Assembly (NCBI GenBank): GCA_021810375.1
Contig: JAJZJB010000003.1
Span: 1-46,755 of the forward strand
Length of the DNA: 46,755 bases
Direction: 5' to 3'
Source of the DNA: Microcaldota archaeon
GTDB lineage: Archaea; Micrarchaeota; Micrarchaeia; Micrarchaeales; CABMGC01
A model generated the notes under the pieces. That model was not told where the DNA came from. It ran no database searches and saw only the letters and a list, made by a program, of their open reading frames with translations. Both the position numbers and the translations under genes were made by a program. Numbering within the stretch: the first letter of the stretch is position 1; every line of letters begins with the position of its first letter. Shown one piece after another: positions 18,139-27,064 of the stretch.

Positions 18139-18561
18139 TTATGTGCCGAGGAACCGCCGAGACTTGGTTGTTCCCCGAGCCGCCTTTCCCTTCGCTGTCC
18201 CTCCGTTGCCAAGGTCGAGGGCAGGCATGTAACTAAGCAGGGAGAGCAGATAAAAGAAGGCCAGTATGGCCAGGGTGAGCGCGAAGGTCTTCAAGCTGGG
18301 CCCTGTAAGCAATCCTAATATTACAAATATGATCCCAAGGCCAACGTAGAGCATGCGCCTTCCGGTGAATTTCTTCCTTGCCTTGTTGTACTGCGGCCAG
18401 TCCTCCTTGCACACCACCAGGATATTGTCCCTTGCGTTCCTGGTTATGTTTCTCTTGAACCAGCGCATTGACTCGAGCACCCAGTCGCTCTTCACCCGTA
18501 TTCCCTGCTTCTCCTTGCCGCATATGATGCACACAAAACCTTTGGCTGCCATGATAATCAC
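18139..18561 (-). CDS. Zinc-ribbon plus TM-hairpin membrane protein
   Basis: FVCIICGKEK..VVCKEDW putative metal site; two hydrophobic segments LYVGLGIIFVILGLLTG / FALTLAILAFFYLLSLLSY. Confidence 0.7.
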   Translation of the reverse strand: MIIMAAKGFVCIICGKEKQGIRVKSDWVLESMRWFKRNITRNARDNILVVCKEDWPQYNKARKKFTGRRMLYVGLGIIFVILGLLTGPSLKTFALTLAILAFFYLLSLLSYMPALDLGNGGTAKGKAARGTTKSRRFLGT

Positions 18562-18857
18562 TAATCTACGTTAAGTTCTACCACTTTCCCGTATGTCTCG
18601 CTTATGTTCTGCTCGTCAAGCATGTTGAATATGTCTGTTATCGTAACGTCATCGACGCCTATTCTCCTGAGTATGTTTGACGCATCTGCCGGTCTGACTC
18701 CATACCTCCGCAGCATGCTTACAAAGGCCAGCGCGTTTATGTGCCTGTGCGTCTTGTTGATCTGGTTGAGCATGTCGTCTATGTTCTTGGTGCTGACCTT
18801 GAATGCTGCGAGGACCTGCTCGAGCTTTATCCTGTTGATCACGAATGTGTTTGCCAT
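18561..18857 (-). CDS. 98-aa helical protein, standalone paralog of the C-terminal domain of the adjacent VirB4-like ATPase
   Basis: Alignable by eye with the ATPase C-terminus (see findings). Confidence 0.75.
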   Translation of the reverse strand: MANTFVINRIKLEQVLAAFKVSTKNIDDMLNQINKTHRHINALAFVSMLRRYGVRPADASNILRRIGVDDVTITDIFNMLDEQNISETYGKVVELNVD

Positions 18858-18862
18858 TCAAT

Positions 18863-20365
18863 TCACACGTATGAAAATACCCTGGTTATTGTGGTGTCCA
18901 CCATTTTCATGCTCCTCAGGAAGACCACGACAACTTCCTTGCTCACTCCGCGCTTCATCATGAGCCGCACCAGGTCCCTGACATCCGCTATGCGCTCCTT
19001 CTTGTCAAGGTCATTGAAGATGGATATTATTATATCAGAGCTTATGCCCGACTCTATCATCTTGGAATTAAGGTCTATCCTCTCGAAGTAATACTCTTTC
19101 TGTATGCTTGTGTCTGCAAGTTCTGACTGAGTAAGTATCTCCGAGATATTTATGGTGTAAACGTCTAGCGGCTCTTCGCCGACTATCCTCTCAAGTAGGA
19201 AAACGTCAGGGAACTGTACGGCTGCATGGAATGACATGTCGAAGGCTGCCTGGCCTACCCCGAACTTTCCTATCGCAGATCTCATGAAATTGGAGAAGTT
19301 CAGCGATCCCTGCAGGTAATTCATGAACTTCTCGAACCTGATCCTAAGCATAACCGTGGTGCCTACATTAGAGAATATGGCCTCATTCACGTCGGTAGGG
19401 TTCTGTGATGCTACTATGAGCCCGAATTGGTACTTTCTCCCCTCCCTAACTATCGTTATTGCGTCGCTCCTGTCATCGCTTGCCACTTTCCATGCCTCGT
19501 CTAGCACGACTATTGCCTTCAGGCCCTTGCTGCTGCTCCATCCCTCGGCGCGCATCTTCTCCTTCAACGTCTGAAGTATGAACATGGCCGCCAGGGCCCT
19601 GAATTTCTCGTCAGGCAGGCCTGAGAGGTCCATGTCGACCAGGCCCGAGGAAGCCAGTTTGCCTATATCTATGGTGGATTTCCTTGCGAAATAGTCCTCT
19701 CCTTCCCTAGTGAACTGGCGCAGCCTGTAAAGTGCGTTCTCCAACTCTGCAGGGTACTCGTATGAGCCATCCTGGAGCTTCTCCTCCAGCAATGTTGTGA
19801 CATCCTTCAGCGTAGGCGCATCCCTGCCCGCTTCAGGTACCGAGGAGAGCACGAACCCCGCGTTGACATACGCCTGCTCCATCGCTTCCCCGGTGAGACG
19901 CCTCTGTTCTGGATAATCGCCTATGTCAGTTAGTATATCAAAAGAGTTCATGATCTGCTTTACCCTGTCTATGGGCTTCATTCCTGAGAGATCCATGATG
20001 TTTATGTAGTCGCCTTTTGATAGCGAGATTATTACCCCGCCGCTCTGCTTTACCCAGGCCTTGTACTCTCCTGCCCAGTCAACTATTATGGCATTGGTGT
20101 TCCAGATGTAGCTCGCCCTAATAAGGAAGGTCTTGACAAAAAAGCTCTTTCCTGCGCCTGTGATTCCCACTACGGCAAGATGCGGGTTTGTAAGCGTGGC
20201 AAAGCTCCACGTGAAAGGCACGCCGAATAGTTTCGTGGTGCCTATGAATATCGAGTCCGTAGGGTCATTGAGCAAGTACTCAAAAGGCGGCTCTGGGGGT
20301 CTTGTCAGGAAGACCCTCTTGGCCACCTCGTTGCTCATTATGTTCTGGATCCTTATCAATGACAT
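18863..20365 (-). CDS. VirB4/HerA/CedB-like P-loop ATPase of the T4SS-like cluster
   Basis: Walker A VVGITGAGKSFFVKTFL, NAIIVDWAGEYKAWV, Walker B KAIVVLDEAWKV, SQNPTDVNEAIFSNVGTTVMLRI. Confidence 0.88.
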   Translation of the reverse strand: MSLIRIQNIMSNEVAKRVFLTRPPEPPFEYLLNDPTDSIFIGTTKLFGVPFTWSFATLTNPHLAVVGITGAGKSFFVKTFLIRASYIWNTNAIIVDWAGEYKAWVKQSGGVIISLSKGDYINIMDLSGMKPIDRVKQIMNSFDILTDIGDYPEQRRLTGEAMEQAYVNAGFVLSSVPEAGRDAPTLKDVTTLLEEKLQDGSYEYPAELENALYRLRQFTREGEDYFARKSTIDIGKLASSGLVDMDLSGLPDEKFRALAAMFILQTLKEKMRAEGWSSSKGLKAIVVLDEAWKVASDDRSDAITIVREGRKYQFGLIVASQNPTDVNEAIFSNVGTTVMLRIRFEKFMNYLQGSLNFSNFMRSAIGKFGVGQAAFDMSFHAAVQFPDVFLLERIVGEEPLDVYTINISEILTQSELADTSIQKEYYFERIDLNSKMIESGISSDIIISIFNDLDKKERIADVRDLVRLMMKRGVSKEVVVVFLRSMKMVDTTITRVFSYV

Positions 20366-20382
20366 AATATTCTACCGATAAA

Positions 20383-21213
20383 CTATTTCTGCGTCTGGAA
20401 CATTTTCAGTAATTCAGCTTCCCCCGGTATCCTGTAATCAAAGTCATGGAGGTAATGCACTTCCCTGCCAGTCACCCTGAATATGCTTAAGTCCAGCGCA
20501 TTGAAAAGGGTCTGGAGCTGGTTCAGCTGCAGGCTGACTGCGTCAAGTGCCTCTTTCTCGCTCACGCCTACTGCTGTAGACTCTATATACATTACGACAT
20601 TCAAGGGTCGTTCCCCTGCAGATACCCTGTCCATCCTCTGCTGTATTATCTGCATGCGCCTCTGGAGCGCCTCAAGGCTCATCGTGTTCGGATTGGTGGC
20701 ATTCATCTCCCTAGAAATCTGGAATTCGAGATACCCCCTCTGGCCGTCAAGCTCGTCCCTGTATTTCTGCACATCCTCAGGTATAGTTATAAGATTGAAC
20801 TTGAACGGGAAGTCTATGTTCATTGCTATCCTTTCCCACCTATCCACAGCACCCGATAGGTCCGTCTCATTCTGTTCCGGTTGCTGGGAAGTGAATACGT
20901 ATCCGTACACATTCCCTGTGAGATAACCTGTCGCATAATAGACCCCGTTCGTTACTTTCACTACTGCATCGTTGCCCTCCGAGAGCATTATGCCGTTTGC
21001 AGGTATGATCCTCAGGTGGAACGCCTTCATAATGGCAGGAAAGACAAGGAAGTCAACGTAATTTATGGCTAGTATTATGCCCATGCCGAATATAGTCAGG
21101 ATCACCATTACGTAACCAAGAATCCCATAATCAGTGCTTGTAAGTATAAGTAGCAGGGCTACAAGGGCCGTTGCTGCAAGGTATACAATTGATTCCTCAT
21201 CTACCATTCTCAC
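20383..21213 (-). CDS. N-terminal TM hairpin (VirB3-like) plus soluble domain; paralog of the 21210-22064 product
   Basis: Two N-terminal TMs followed by VYYATGYLTGNVYGY and AVGVSEKEALDAVSLQLNQL. Confidence 0.75.
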   Translation of the reverse strand: MRMVDEESIVYLAATALVALLLILTSTDYGILGYVMVILTIFGMGIILAINYVDFLVFPAIMKAFHLRIIPANGIMLSEGNDAVVKVTNGVYYATGYLTGNVYGYVFTSQQPEQNETDLSGAVDRWERIAMNIDFPFKFNLITIPEDVQKYRDELDGQRGYLEFQISREMNATNPNTMSLEALQRRMQIIQQRMDRVSAGERPLNVVMYIESTAVGVSEKEALDAVSLQLNQLQTLFNALDLSIFRVTGREVHYLHDFDYRIPGEAELLKMFQTQK

Positions 21214-22064
21214 ACCTGTTTCAATCCGCTCCTCACGCTTATCTGCGAGCTCAGGTTTGCTATCGGTATCATCTGTTCCGGTTCAATGAGTTGCAGTATC
21301 TCTTTTCCCGTCGCAAGCGAAGCGCTGATGCCATACGTGGAACTGATTCCTGCCGCTAGTTCGTCCCCTTTGGATATTGCAAGGTTTACTGCTTCCTCCT
21401 CTGAGCTTCCGGTGGCACTCACCATCGCATAAGACATCATCGAGTGCGACTTCGCCCTGCTGACGCTCTCCAGCATGTTCCTCCACATCGTTACTTTCCC
21501 TCTCAGGTGCTCTACCTCTGGAGCCACCTCTTTCTTGGCCGTGCCGCCCCCTTCCTTATTCATGATCTGGTTGTACTTATCCTGCGCCTCGTTTAGCTTT
21601 GCGCGTATCTTTTCTATATATTCGTCTTTGTTGAGCACGTAAAGCTGCGTGCTTATCCTGAACGGTTCCTTTATTATCGAGAGCATCTTGCCAAAGCTTG
21701 TGGCAAAGTCTATCTTTTCCTGGTCCTCCATTTCCGTGCCCGACCTGTATATCGGTATCTTCACAAACACAGTTGCATAGACCAGGTCTCCAACCCGCTT
21801 CATTATCGCAGTGCCTGAAGGCGACATTATATATGGATCTCCGCTATCCAGCACCAATTTCTTTCCCTTCATCTTCCTGAGGGGATCAAAAAGGTACGTG
21901 TAGTAGCGGCTTGCCATCGCTAGTATGTCGCACAGGATTGCTAGAAGCCCCATTATGAACTTCAGTATCCCGAGCCCGGGCCCAGCCGCCACCCCCACTA
22001 ATATGAAGGCAAGTGAGGCAGCCACCAGAGAAATGAACAATATCCACCTGAATTCGAAGGCCAA
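21210..22064 (-). CDS. N-terminal TM hairpin (VirB3-like) plus soluble domain; paralog of the 20383-21213 product
   Basis: Two N-terminal TMs followed by LVYATVFVKIPIYRSG and ATGSSEEEAVNLAISKGDEL; 4-nt overlap with next gene. Confidence 0.75.
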   Translation of the reverse strand: MAFEFRWILFISLVAASLAFILVGVAAGPGLGILKFIMGLLAILCDILAMASRYYTYLFDPLRKMKGKKLVLDSGDPYIMSPSGTAIMKRVGDLVYATVFVKIPIYRSGTEMEDQEKIDFATSFGKMLSIIKEPFRISTQLYVLNKDEYIEKIRAKLNEAQDKYNQIMNKEGGGTAKKEVAPEVEHLRGKVTMWRNMLESVSRAKSHSMMSYAMVSATGSSEEEAVNLAISKGDELAAGISSTYGISASLATGKEILQLIEPEQMIPIANLSSQISVRSGLKQV

Positions 22065-22092
22065 GTCTCCACCATCGCAAGAATATCACGCT

Positions 22093-22180
22093 GTTAAACT
22101 TTATATAGGCATTGCCGCCTCGCTTTAACTGACTCTAATCCAAGGTGCAAACCTGCATTAGCAAACTCTTATATAGCAAG
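22093..22180. promoter_or_regulatory. Divergent promoter region
   Basis: Minus-strand TATATAAAGTTT (about 22096-22107) facing the 22064 gene; plus-strand CTTATATAGC (about 22167-22176) facing the 22205 gene. Confidence 0.5.
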
Positions 22181-22204
22181 GAAACCAAACCGTAAAGGAA
22201 GATT

Positions 22205-23176
22205 ATGACGATAACGGCTTACAGGACCATGCCAGGCAGTGCCTTGAAGACGCTTGCAAGGTCTGCGGCAATTTCAGCTGCAATAGCGCTTGCCCCTGCA
22301 ACGCTTGCATATGCTGCACCAACCTCCCATAACGACGCCGGCTCAAACGTGCCTTCGGCTCCTGCGTGCAAGCCTTCTGCATCAAAAGGCGTGAGCACCG
22401 CCCTATACACGCTTCTGCAGCAGGACAGCAAGACCCTAATACCGAGCAACTCAACTGCAAGCGGCTACGCAATCATAGAAGGCAACCTGCTCTTAGCCAC
22501 TTCATACTACGACTCGCAATCCGGATCACGGTTTGCTCAGGCCAACATCCCTGGGCCTGCAAGCCAGAGAGGATTCATAAACTTCACTGCACATGCAGCC
22601 GCAGGCACTGTGAAAGTGAGCGAATACGGCAATATTGCTACAAACGGCATCTCATGCGACATAAAAGCAGAGTACCCGCAGGCCATTGCAGTGCCAAAAG
22701 GTCGTCCGGCCCTGCAAGCATGCAGCACAAGCGCATCCATAGGCCTTGAACGCAGAATAAGGTATGCATACGCGAAGAGCGCAAGAGATTTTGCGAGCGA
22801 TTATCCAAGCGAGACAAAAGTCGACGGCGTTGTGTCAGGCAACTCTGTAGCTTTCTACAGGCCGCTTCCCGGATTCCTGTCCGTTTTCCCTCCGAACAAG
22901 GCGCGCGCCTTCATGGCCGGGAGCCGGAACCAGCGTGCAAACATGAAGATATATGCGTATTGGAGCTCAGACGAGAAGCTTTCTGCAGTAATGGAGCGCG
23001 GTACGATAGTCATTGGCGGTAAGGCATGCAGCGTCAATTACTCGTACAGGTATCCTGCCAAGTCCAACATACCTGCTGCTGCAGGCACTCTGGGTGCTGT
23101 TGCATTAGTATTCGCATTGTACGTGACGCGCAGGCTTAGGGATCGTGCTACTGCAAGGAAGATCTTCAATACCTAA
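22205..23176 (+). CDS. Secreted or surface protein with N-terminal signal and C-terminal TM anchor; only plus-strand gene inside the cluster
   Basis: AAISAAIALAPATLAYAAP signal-like segment; C-terminal AAAGTLGAVALVFALYVTRRLRDR. Confidence 0.75.
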   Translation: MTITAYRTMPGSALKTLARSAAISAAIALAPATLAYAAPTSHNDAGSNVPSAPACKPSASKGVSTALYTLLQQDSKTLIPSNSTASGYAIIEGNLLLATSYYDSQSGSRFAQANIPGPASQRGFINFTAHAAAGTVKVSEYGNIATNGISCDIKAEYPQAIAVPKGRPALQACSTSASIGLERRIRYAYAKSARDFASDYPSETKVDGVVSGNSVAFYRPLPGFLSVFPPNKARAFMAGSRNQRANMKIYAYWSSDEKLSAVMERGTIVIGGKACSVNYSYRYPAKSNIPAAAGTLGAVALVFALYVTRRLRDRATARKIFNT

Positions 23177-23248
23177 GCTACAGGATGCATTCAATAAGTA
23201 TCCTAACCTGGAGAAGAGGAGCTTACAGAATTTATTTGTGTGAGAATA

Positions 23249-24391
23249 TCAGAGTCCCCTGAGCCTAGATGAAGTCCTTGCCATGCCGCCCAGCAGTTCT
23301 GCTATCTGGGTTATGAAAGCATAAGTCATGGCGCTGATCAGGGCAGGATAGAAGAGAACGGATAGCCAGAAGGCGCCCATTGCGCTGGAAGCAGTGCTAA
23401 TCTCCTCGACAAGAGGAGAAGACGGAGACGCTGAGTTCTGCACTGCATCCTTGCAGCTCGCCGAGCCTGGGGTACACCCGCCATAGCGTCCCAGGGCTCC
23501 TGAAATTGCACTTAATTGCGAGGCCGTGCCTCCCTGCGTTCCTGCTATCTGGGCAAATGCAATGCCAAATAATATCGGCATGAAGAAATAGAATCCTATG
23601 GCTATCGCCATTAGCATTCCGCCGAGATGCCTTGTCGGTATCAACGCCCTGAAGATTACCCCTGGTATAAGGAATACGGGTATTGCGGCATACATCATGA
23701 ATATTATTAGGTAAAATTCCAGGTTAAGGGCCATCAGTCCCGGCACTATGAGCTCTATAAGAGCAGATGCCGGCCAGAAGAATAAGTACACTACCGCGTA
23801 CTTGAAGATCGGCGGGAAGAAGCTGCTCTGGAACTGGCACTTGAATGCTGTTTCAGCAATGCACGTTGAGTACACCTGCGAAGCATAGTAATAATCTACA
23901 GATCCTATCGCATAGAGCTGCGCTACCAGGCCATCTGTCTGGCCTATGGTATAATTTATGTTATTTAAGGCATAGCTGTACGGGTTATAACTGCCCACGA
24001 AGAAGCCCGGCAGCAGCCCGAACATAAGCGCCGCTACGAATGTAAACAGTATTACGATTGTTGCAGTTGCTATGGCTTCATAGAGCTCTCCCATGCCGAA
24101 AATGCGAACACGGTCATTCCTTATGCCTATGCCAATCATTATGATCAGCGCCGCTATCGAGAAAGAGAAGAGCGTGGCCGCTATTGCTATGGGCTCCCAA
24201 TTGCTCCATACCTTTACTGCAGCTGCATTTATGGTGTTGCAATACCACGGCGCAACTACGCTTACTATTGCATTGGCCCCAAGCTTATTTACATTTCCAC
24301 AATATTGCGATATGGGATTTCCTTGCGCTCCTAGTGGCATTGCCACTAAGATGAGAGCAAGTATCATTGCAAGCGCGATCTTATTCATCAT
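23249..24391 (-). CDS. Polytopic membrane protein, VirB6/CedA-like paralog 1
   Basis: Signal peptide, multiple TMs, motifs GELYEAIATATIVILF and FRALIPTRHLGGMLMAIAIGFYFFMPILF. Confidence 0.8.
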   Translation of the reverse strand: MMNKIALAMILALILVAMPLGAQGNPISQYCGNVNKLGANAIVSVVAPWYCNTINAAAVKVWSNWEPIAIAATLFSFSIAALIIMIGIGIRNDRVRIFGMGELYEAIATATIVILFTFVAALMFGLLPGFFVGSYNPYSYALNNINYTIGQTDGLVAQLYAIGSVDYYYASQVYSTCIAETAFKCQFQSSFFPPIFKYAVVYLFFWPASALIELIVPGLMALNLEFYLIIFMMYAAIPVFLIPGVIFRALIPTRHLGGMLMAIAIGFYFFMPILFGIAFAQIAGTQGGTASQLSAISGALGRYGGCTPGSASCKDAVQNSASPSSPLVEEISTASSAMGAFWLSVLFYPALISAMTYAFITQIAELLGGMARTSSRLRGL

Positions 24392-25737
24392 ACCAGCCTC
24401 GTAAGCAGGGAAAGGAAGTCCATGCGCTCCCCTATTGCTGTTGAGAAATCTACTATAAATACGTCAACCACGGTAAGGCTAAGCAACGGAAGGAAAGTAA
24501 GCCCTATGGCCACGAATGCCCCGTATATCGCATATGCCCTGAAGAGCGGTACAATGACCGGGAGCAATGACTGTGCATAAGCCGCATTGCTAAAGTGCCC
24601 CAGGAATAAACTGAAGGTGTTGCTAACCCATGTGGCAATCATATTGACAATGGTCCCTACTACGCTTCCGGCAGGGCAGGTAGCCCCAAAGGCCGCTCCT
24701 ATACCGAATGAGAACTGGCAGAACTGCACCTCGGCCGTGTCCAACGCATGCGTCAAGAATCCAAGTGTTACTGCAGTCATGAGCGGGTATATAATCCCTA
24801 TGCCAAGCGCAAATGCGATTAGCGCACCCCCAAATGTCCTGGTCACTCCAAACGACCTTGCAATAAGCCCTACGGCCATGAGTATGGCGTATATTATCCC
24901 TGAAGCCGAGATGAGCATGAGCTGCACCTGGCTTAATATGAAGAATAGGTAAAGAGAATTCAGTAACGGTACAAAGTAGTGGAATACGGGCTGTATCGGC
25001 ATGAAATTTAAGGGTATCACAAGGCCTATGTTGTAAGAGGCGAAAGAACCCGTATTTATCGGACCTGGGCTGTCTGTATAATCTGGCTCTCCAGATTCTA
25101 CCTGCCCGTCAGACGCCCCTATCCCGCCAACCCCGCCGCCACCCACCACGCTAGGCAAGGTCGCACTGGTTGCCAGCTGTGAAGGGAAGTACAATGTGGC
25201 TGTAGGCGTAAGTGAAACTAGGGAAGCGACATAGAATGTGGATGTTGCGAAATTCTGCACATCCTGGTTGAATTGGTAGGTGTCACAGACCGAGAGGAAA
25301 TAGAGGTTATCGTAGCTTACGGCCGCCTGCCCTGGTGGCGGAGGCTGCGCACTTAGCGTTGTTATGGCATTTCCGCATTCGCTGCTGACAAGGCCTATGC
25401 CGTTCATGGCGCCATATACTGGAAGCGTGGCAACCAGTGCGCCGAAGGCTATGAAGATGAAGATCAGCACCAGAGACGCAAGCTCGTCGTATACCTTTGT
25501 GCGTATCCACGTTCTCATCTGCGTGTTGCCGAATGCTGGGCTTAGCATGTACATCATTGCAAGTATTGCTACGACCAGTATGACACCTATCGCTGCTATG
25601 CCTGCTCCTATGACATACGGTGATGTTATGTCATAGCATATGCCAGTGCAAGATCCTGCCGCTGCAGCCTGCTGCGGCGCATACGCTAATACCGCGAGGG
25701 CAACTATCATCACTATCACGAAGCTCCCTTTTCTCAT
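24388..25737 (-). CDS. Polytopic membrane protein, VirB6/CedA-like paralog 2 (start moved to internal Met MRKGSFVIV)
   Basis: Signal peptide after internal Met; motifs KVYDELASLVLIFIF and ARSFGVTRTFGGALIAFALGIGIIYPL. Confidence 0.78.
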   Translation of the reverse strand: MRKGSFVIVMIVALAVLAYAPQQAAAAGSCTGICYDITSPYVIGAGIAAIGVILVVAILAMMYMLSPAFGNTQMRTWIRTKVYDELASLVLIFIFIAFGALVATLPVYGAMNGIGLVSSECGNAITTLSAQPPPPGQAAVSYDNLYFLSVCDTYQFNQDVQNFATSTFYVASLVSLTPTATLYFPSQLATSATLPSVVGGGGVGGIGASDGQVESGEPDYTDSPGPINTGSFASYNIGLVIPLNFMPIQPVFHYFVPLLNSLYLFFILSQVQLMLISASGIIYAILMAVGLIARSFGVTRTFGGALIAFALGIGIIYPLMTAVTLGFLTHALDTAEVQFCQFSFGIGAAFGATCPAGSVVGTIVNMIATWVSNTFSLFLGHFSNAAYAQSLLPVIVPLFRAYAIYGAFVAIGLTFLPLLSLTVVDVFIVDFSTAIGERMDFLSLLTRLV

Positions 25738-25771
25738 ATGCTTCCTCTCTTTACGGTTACACGTGTAATCA

Positions 25772-27055
25772 TTATAGCACCTTGCCAAGGATCCTGTTGC
25801 TTTGCAGCGAAGGCGCTCCAAGAATATCTCCAAGGAATTCCAGCAGGTCGTACGCTATTATGAATGAAATTATCAGTCCGATCATCTGTAAGACGGCATA
25901 GGCAACCACATTGGTGAAATCTATTACATTCTCGAACATCGTCACTCCGAATGAAGTCTCGCCTATTATCGAAAAGACCGCATCGAGATAGCCTTTTGCA
26001 TCTGAGTAAATGCTGCTCCCAAGATTTCCAATGGCCTGCCCGCTGTTGCAAAGGGACTGGGTTGAAGGGAATGTCCCGGTTCCACCGCACAATGTAATGC
26101 TATTCACGTTTACCTGTGAGAATGCATAGAGGAGCGCAGGCAGGAAGATGTAAAATGAGATGAATAGGGCCAGCATTGACCCTCCGGCAGCACGCGTCCA
26201 CGGGAAGCACCTCAGCACTATGCCCACATAGAAGAATATCGGGAAGAGGAAATATATGACAAACAAGAGTATCACAACCAGCGCACCCATGCTTATTATG
26301 GCGAAAGAAATTGCCTCTTCAGACCATAGGGTTGTCAGCAGTGTCTGGACTCCTGTGAATGGCTTGATTGCGAATCCGAATGCGTTTGGATCAGCGTTGA
26401 CTATGGTGCTAGTAGTGCTTTCCACAAAGAAGAGATAGAGCACAACGCTGATGTAATTATACAAGTTATTATTTATTATGGAATTTTCGTAATTGTTGCA
26501 TACGTTTATGAATAATCCTGGCGAAGCGTTGGATCCAGCTGCGCCAGATGGCGGCGGTGGCAGCACTGAGCTGCTTCCTGCACCCGCAGCAGCAAGATTT
26601 CCGAAGAAGATGGAAGCATTGTTGAATATATAGAATCCACCTACCAGGACAACTATTATTATGATTATGTTCGCGAGTACCTCTACATACTCCCTTCTTA
26701 CATAATCAACCAGCTTGTTAATGCCGAAGGCCCTGCCTATGGCATATAATATGCCATCCAATGCCAGAATAAGAAGGATTATCAGCAGGCCTATGCCTAG
26801 CAAGTAATTGAAGTTTGATCCGTTTGTAAGCCATTGGCTCACGAGCGGCGTGCCGCCGGCGTACGCAGCGCCTTCTTGAAAGAGCGTATTGCAGTTGAAA
26901 ACAGCCTCGGCTATGCCTTTCCCCGGCGCCTCTGCGGGTATTCTCGAGGGGCCTGCGCTTGTGCTTCCAAGGAGCATGGAAACCGGGGATACTGCTCCGG
27001 CTATAGCTACTGCCATCATCAGGAAGGCAACAGCCATATAGCTCTTTTTGTTCAT
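25772..27055 (-). CDS. Polytopic membrane protein, VirB6/CedA-like paralog 3
   Basis: Motifs REYVEVLANIIIIIV and LRCFPWTRAAGGSMLALFISFYIFLPALL. Confidence 0.8.
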   Translation of the reverse strand: MNKKSYMAVAFLMMAVAIAGAVSPVSMLLGSTSAGPSRIPAEAPGKGIAEAVFNCNTLFQEGAAYAGGTPLVSQWLTNGSNFNYLLGIGLLIILLILALDGILYAIGRAFGINKLVDYVRREYVEVLANIIIIIVVLVGGFYIFNNASIFFGNLAAAGAGSSSVLPPPPSGAAGSNASPGLFINVCNNYENSIINNNLYNYISVVLYLFFVESTTSTIVNADPNAFGFAIKPFTGVQTLLTTLWSEEAISFAIISMGALVVILLFVIYFLFPIFFYVGIVLRCFPWTRAAGGSMLALFISFYIFLPALLYAFSQVNVNSITLCGGTGTFPSTQSLCNSGQAIGNLGSSIYSDAKGYLDAVFSIIGETSFGVTMFENVIDFTNVVAYAVLQMIGLIISFIIAYDLLEFLGDILGAPSLQSNRILGKVL

Positions 27056-27064
27056 CTAACCACT

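Noticed and set aside
18863-20365. Reading the ATPase as the DNA-repair HerA of a HerA-NurA pair
   Set aside because: No NurA, Mre11 or Rad50 gene nearby; gene neighbourhood (TM hairpins, polytopic channel proteins, pilin) favours a VirB4/CedB role, though HerA-type kinship of the P-loop domain is expected.
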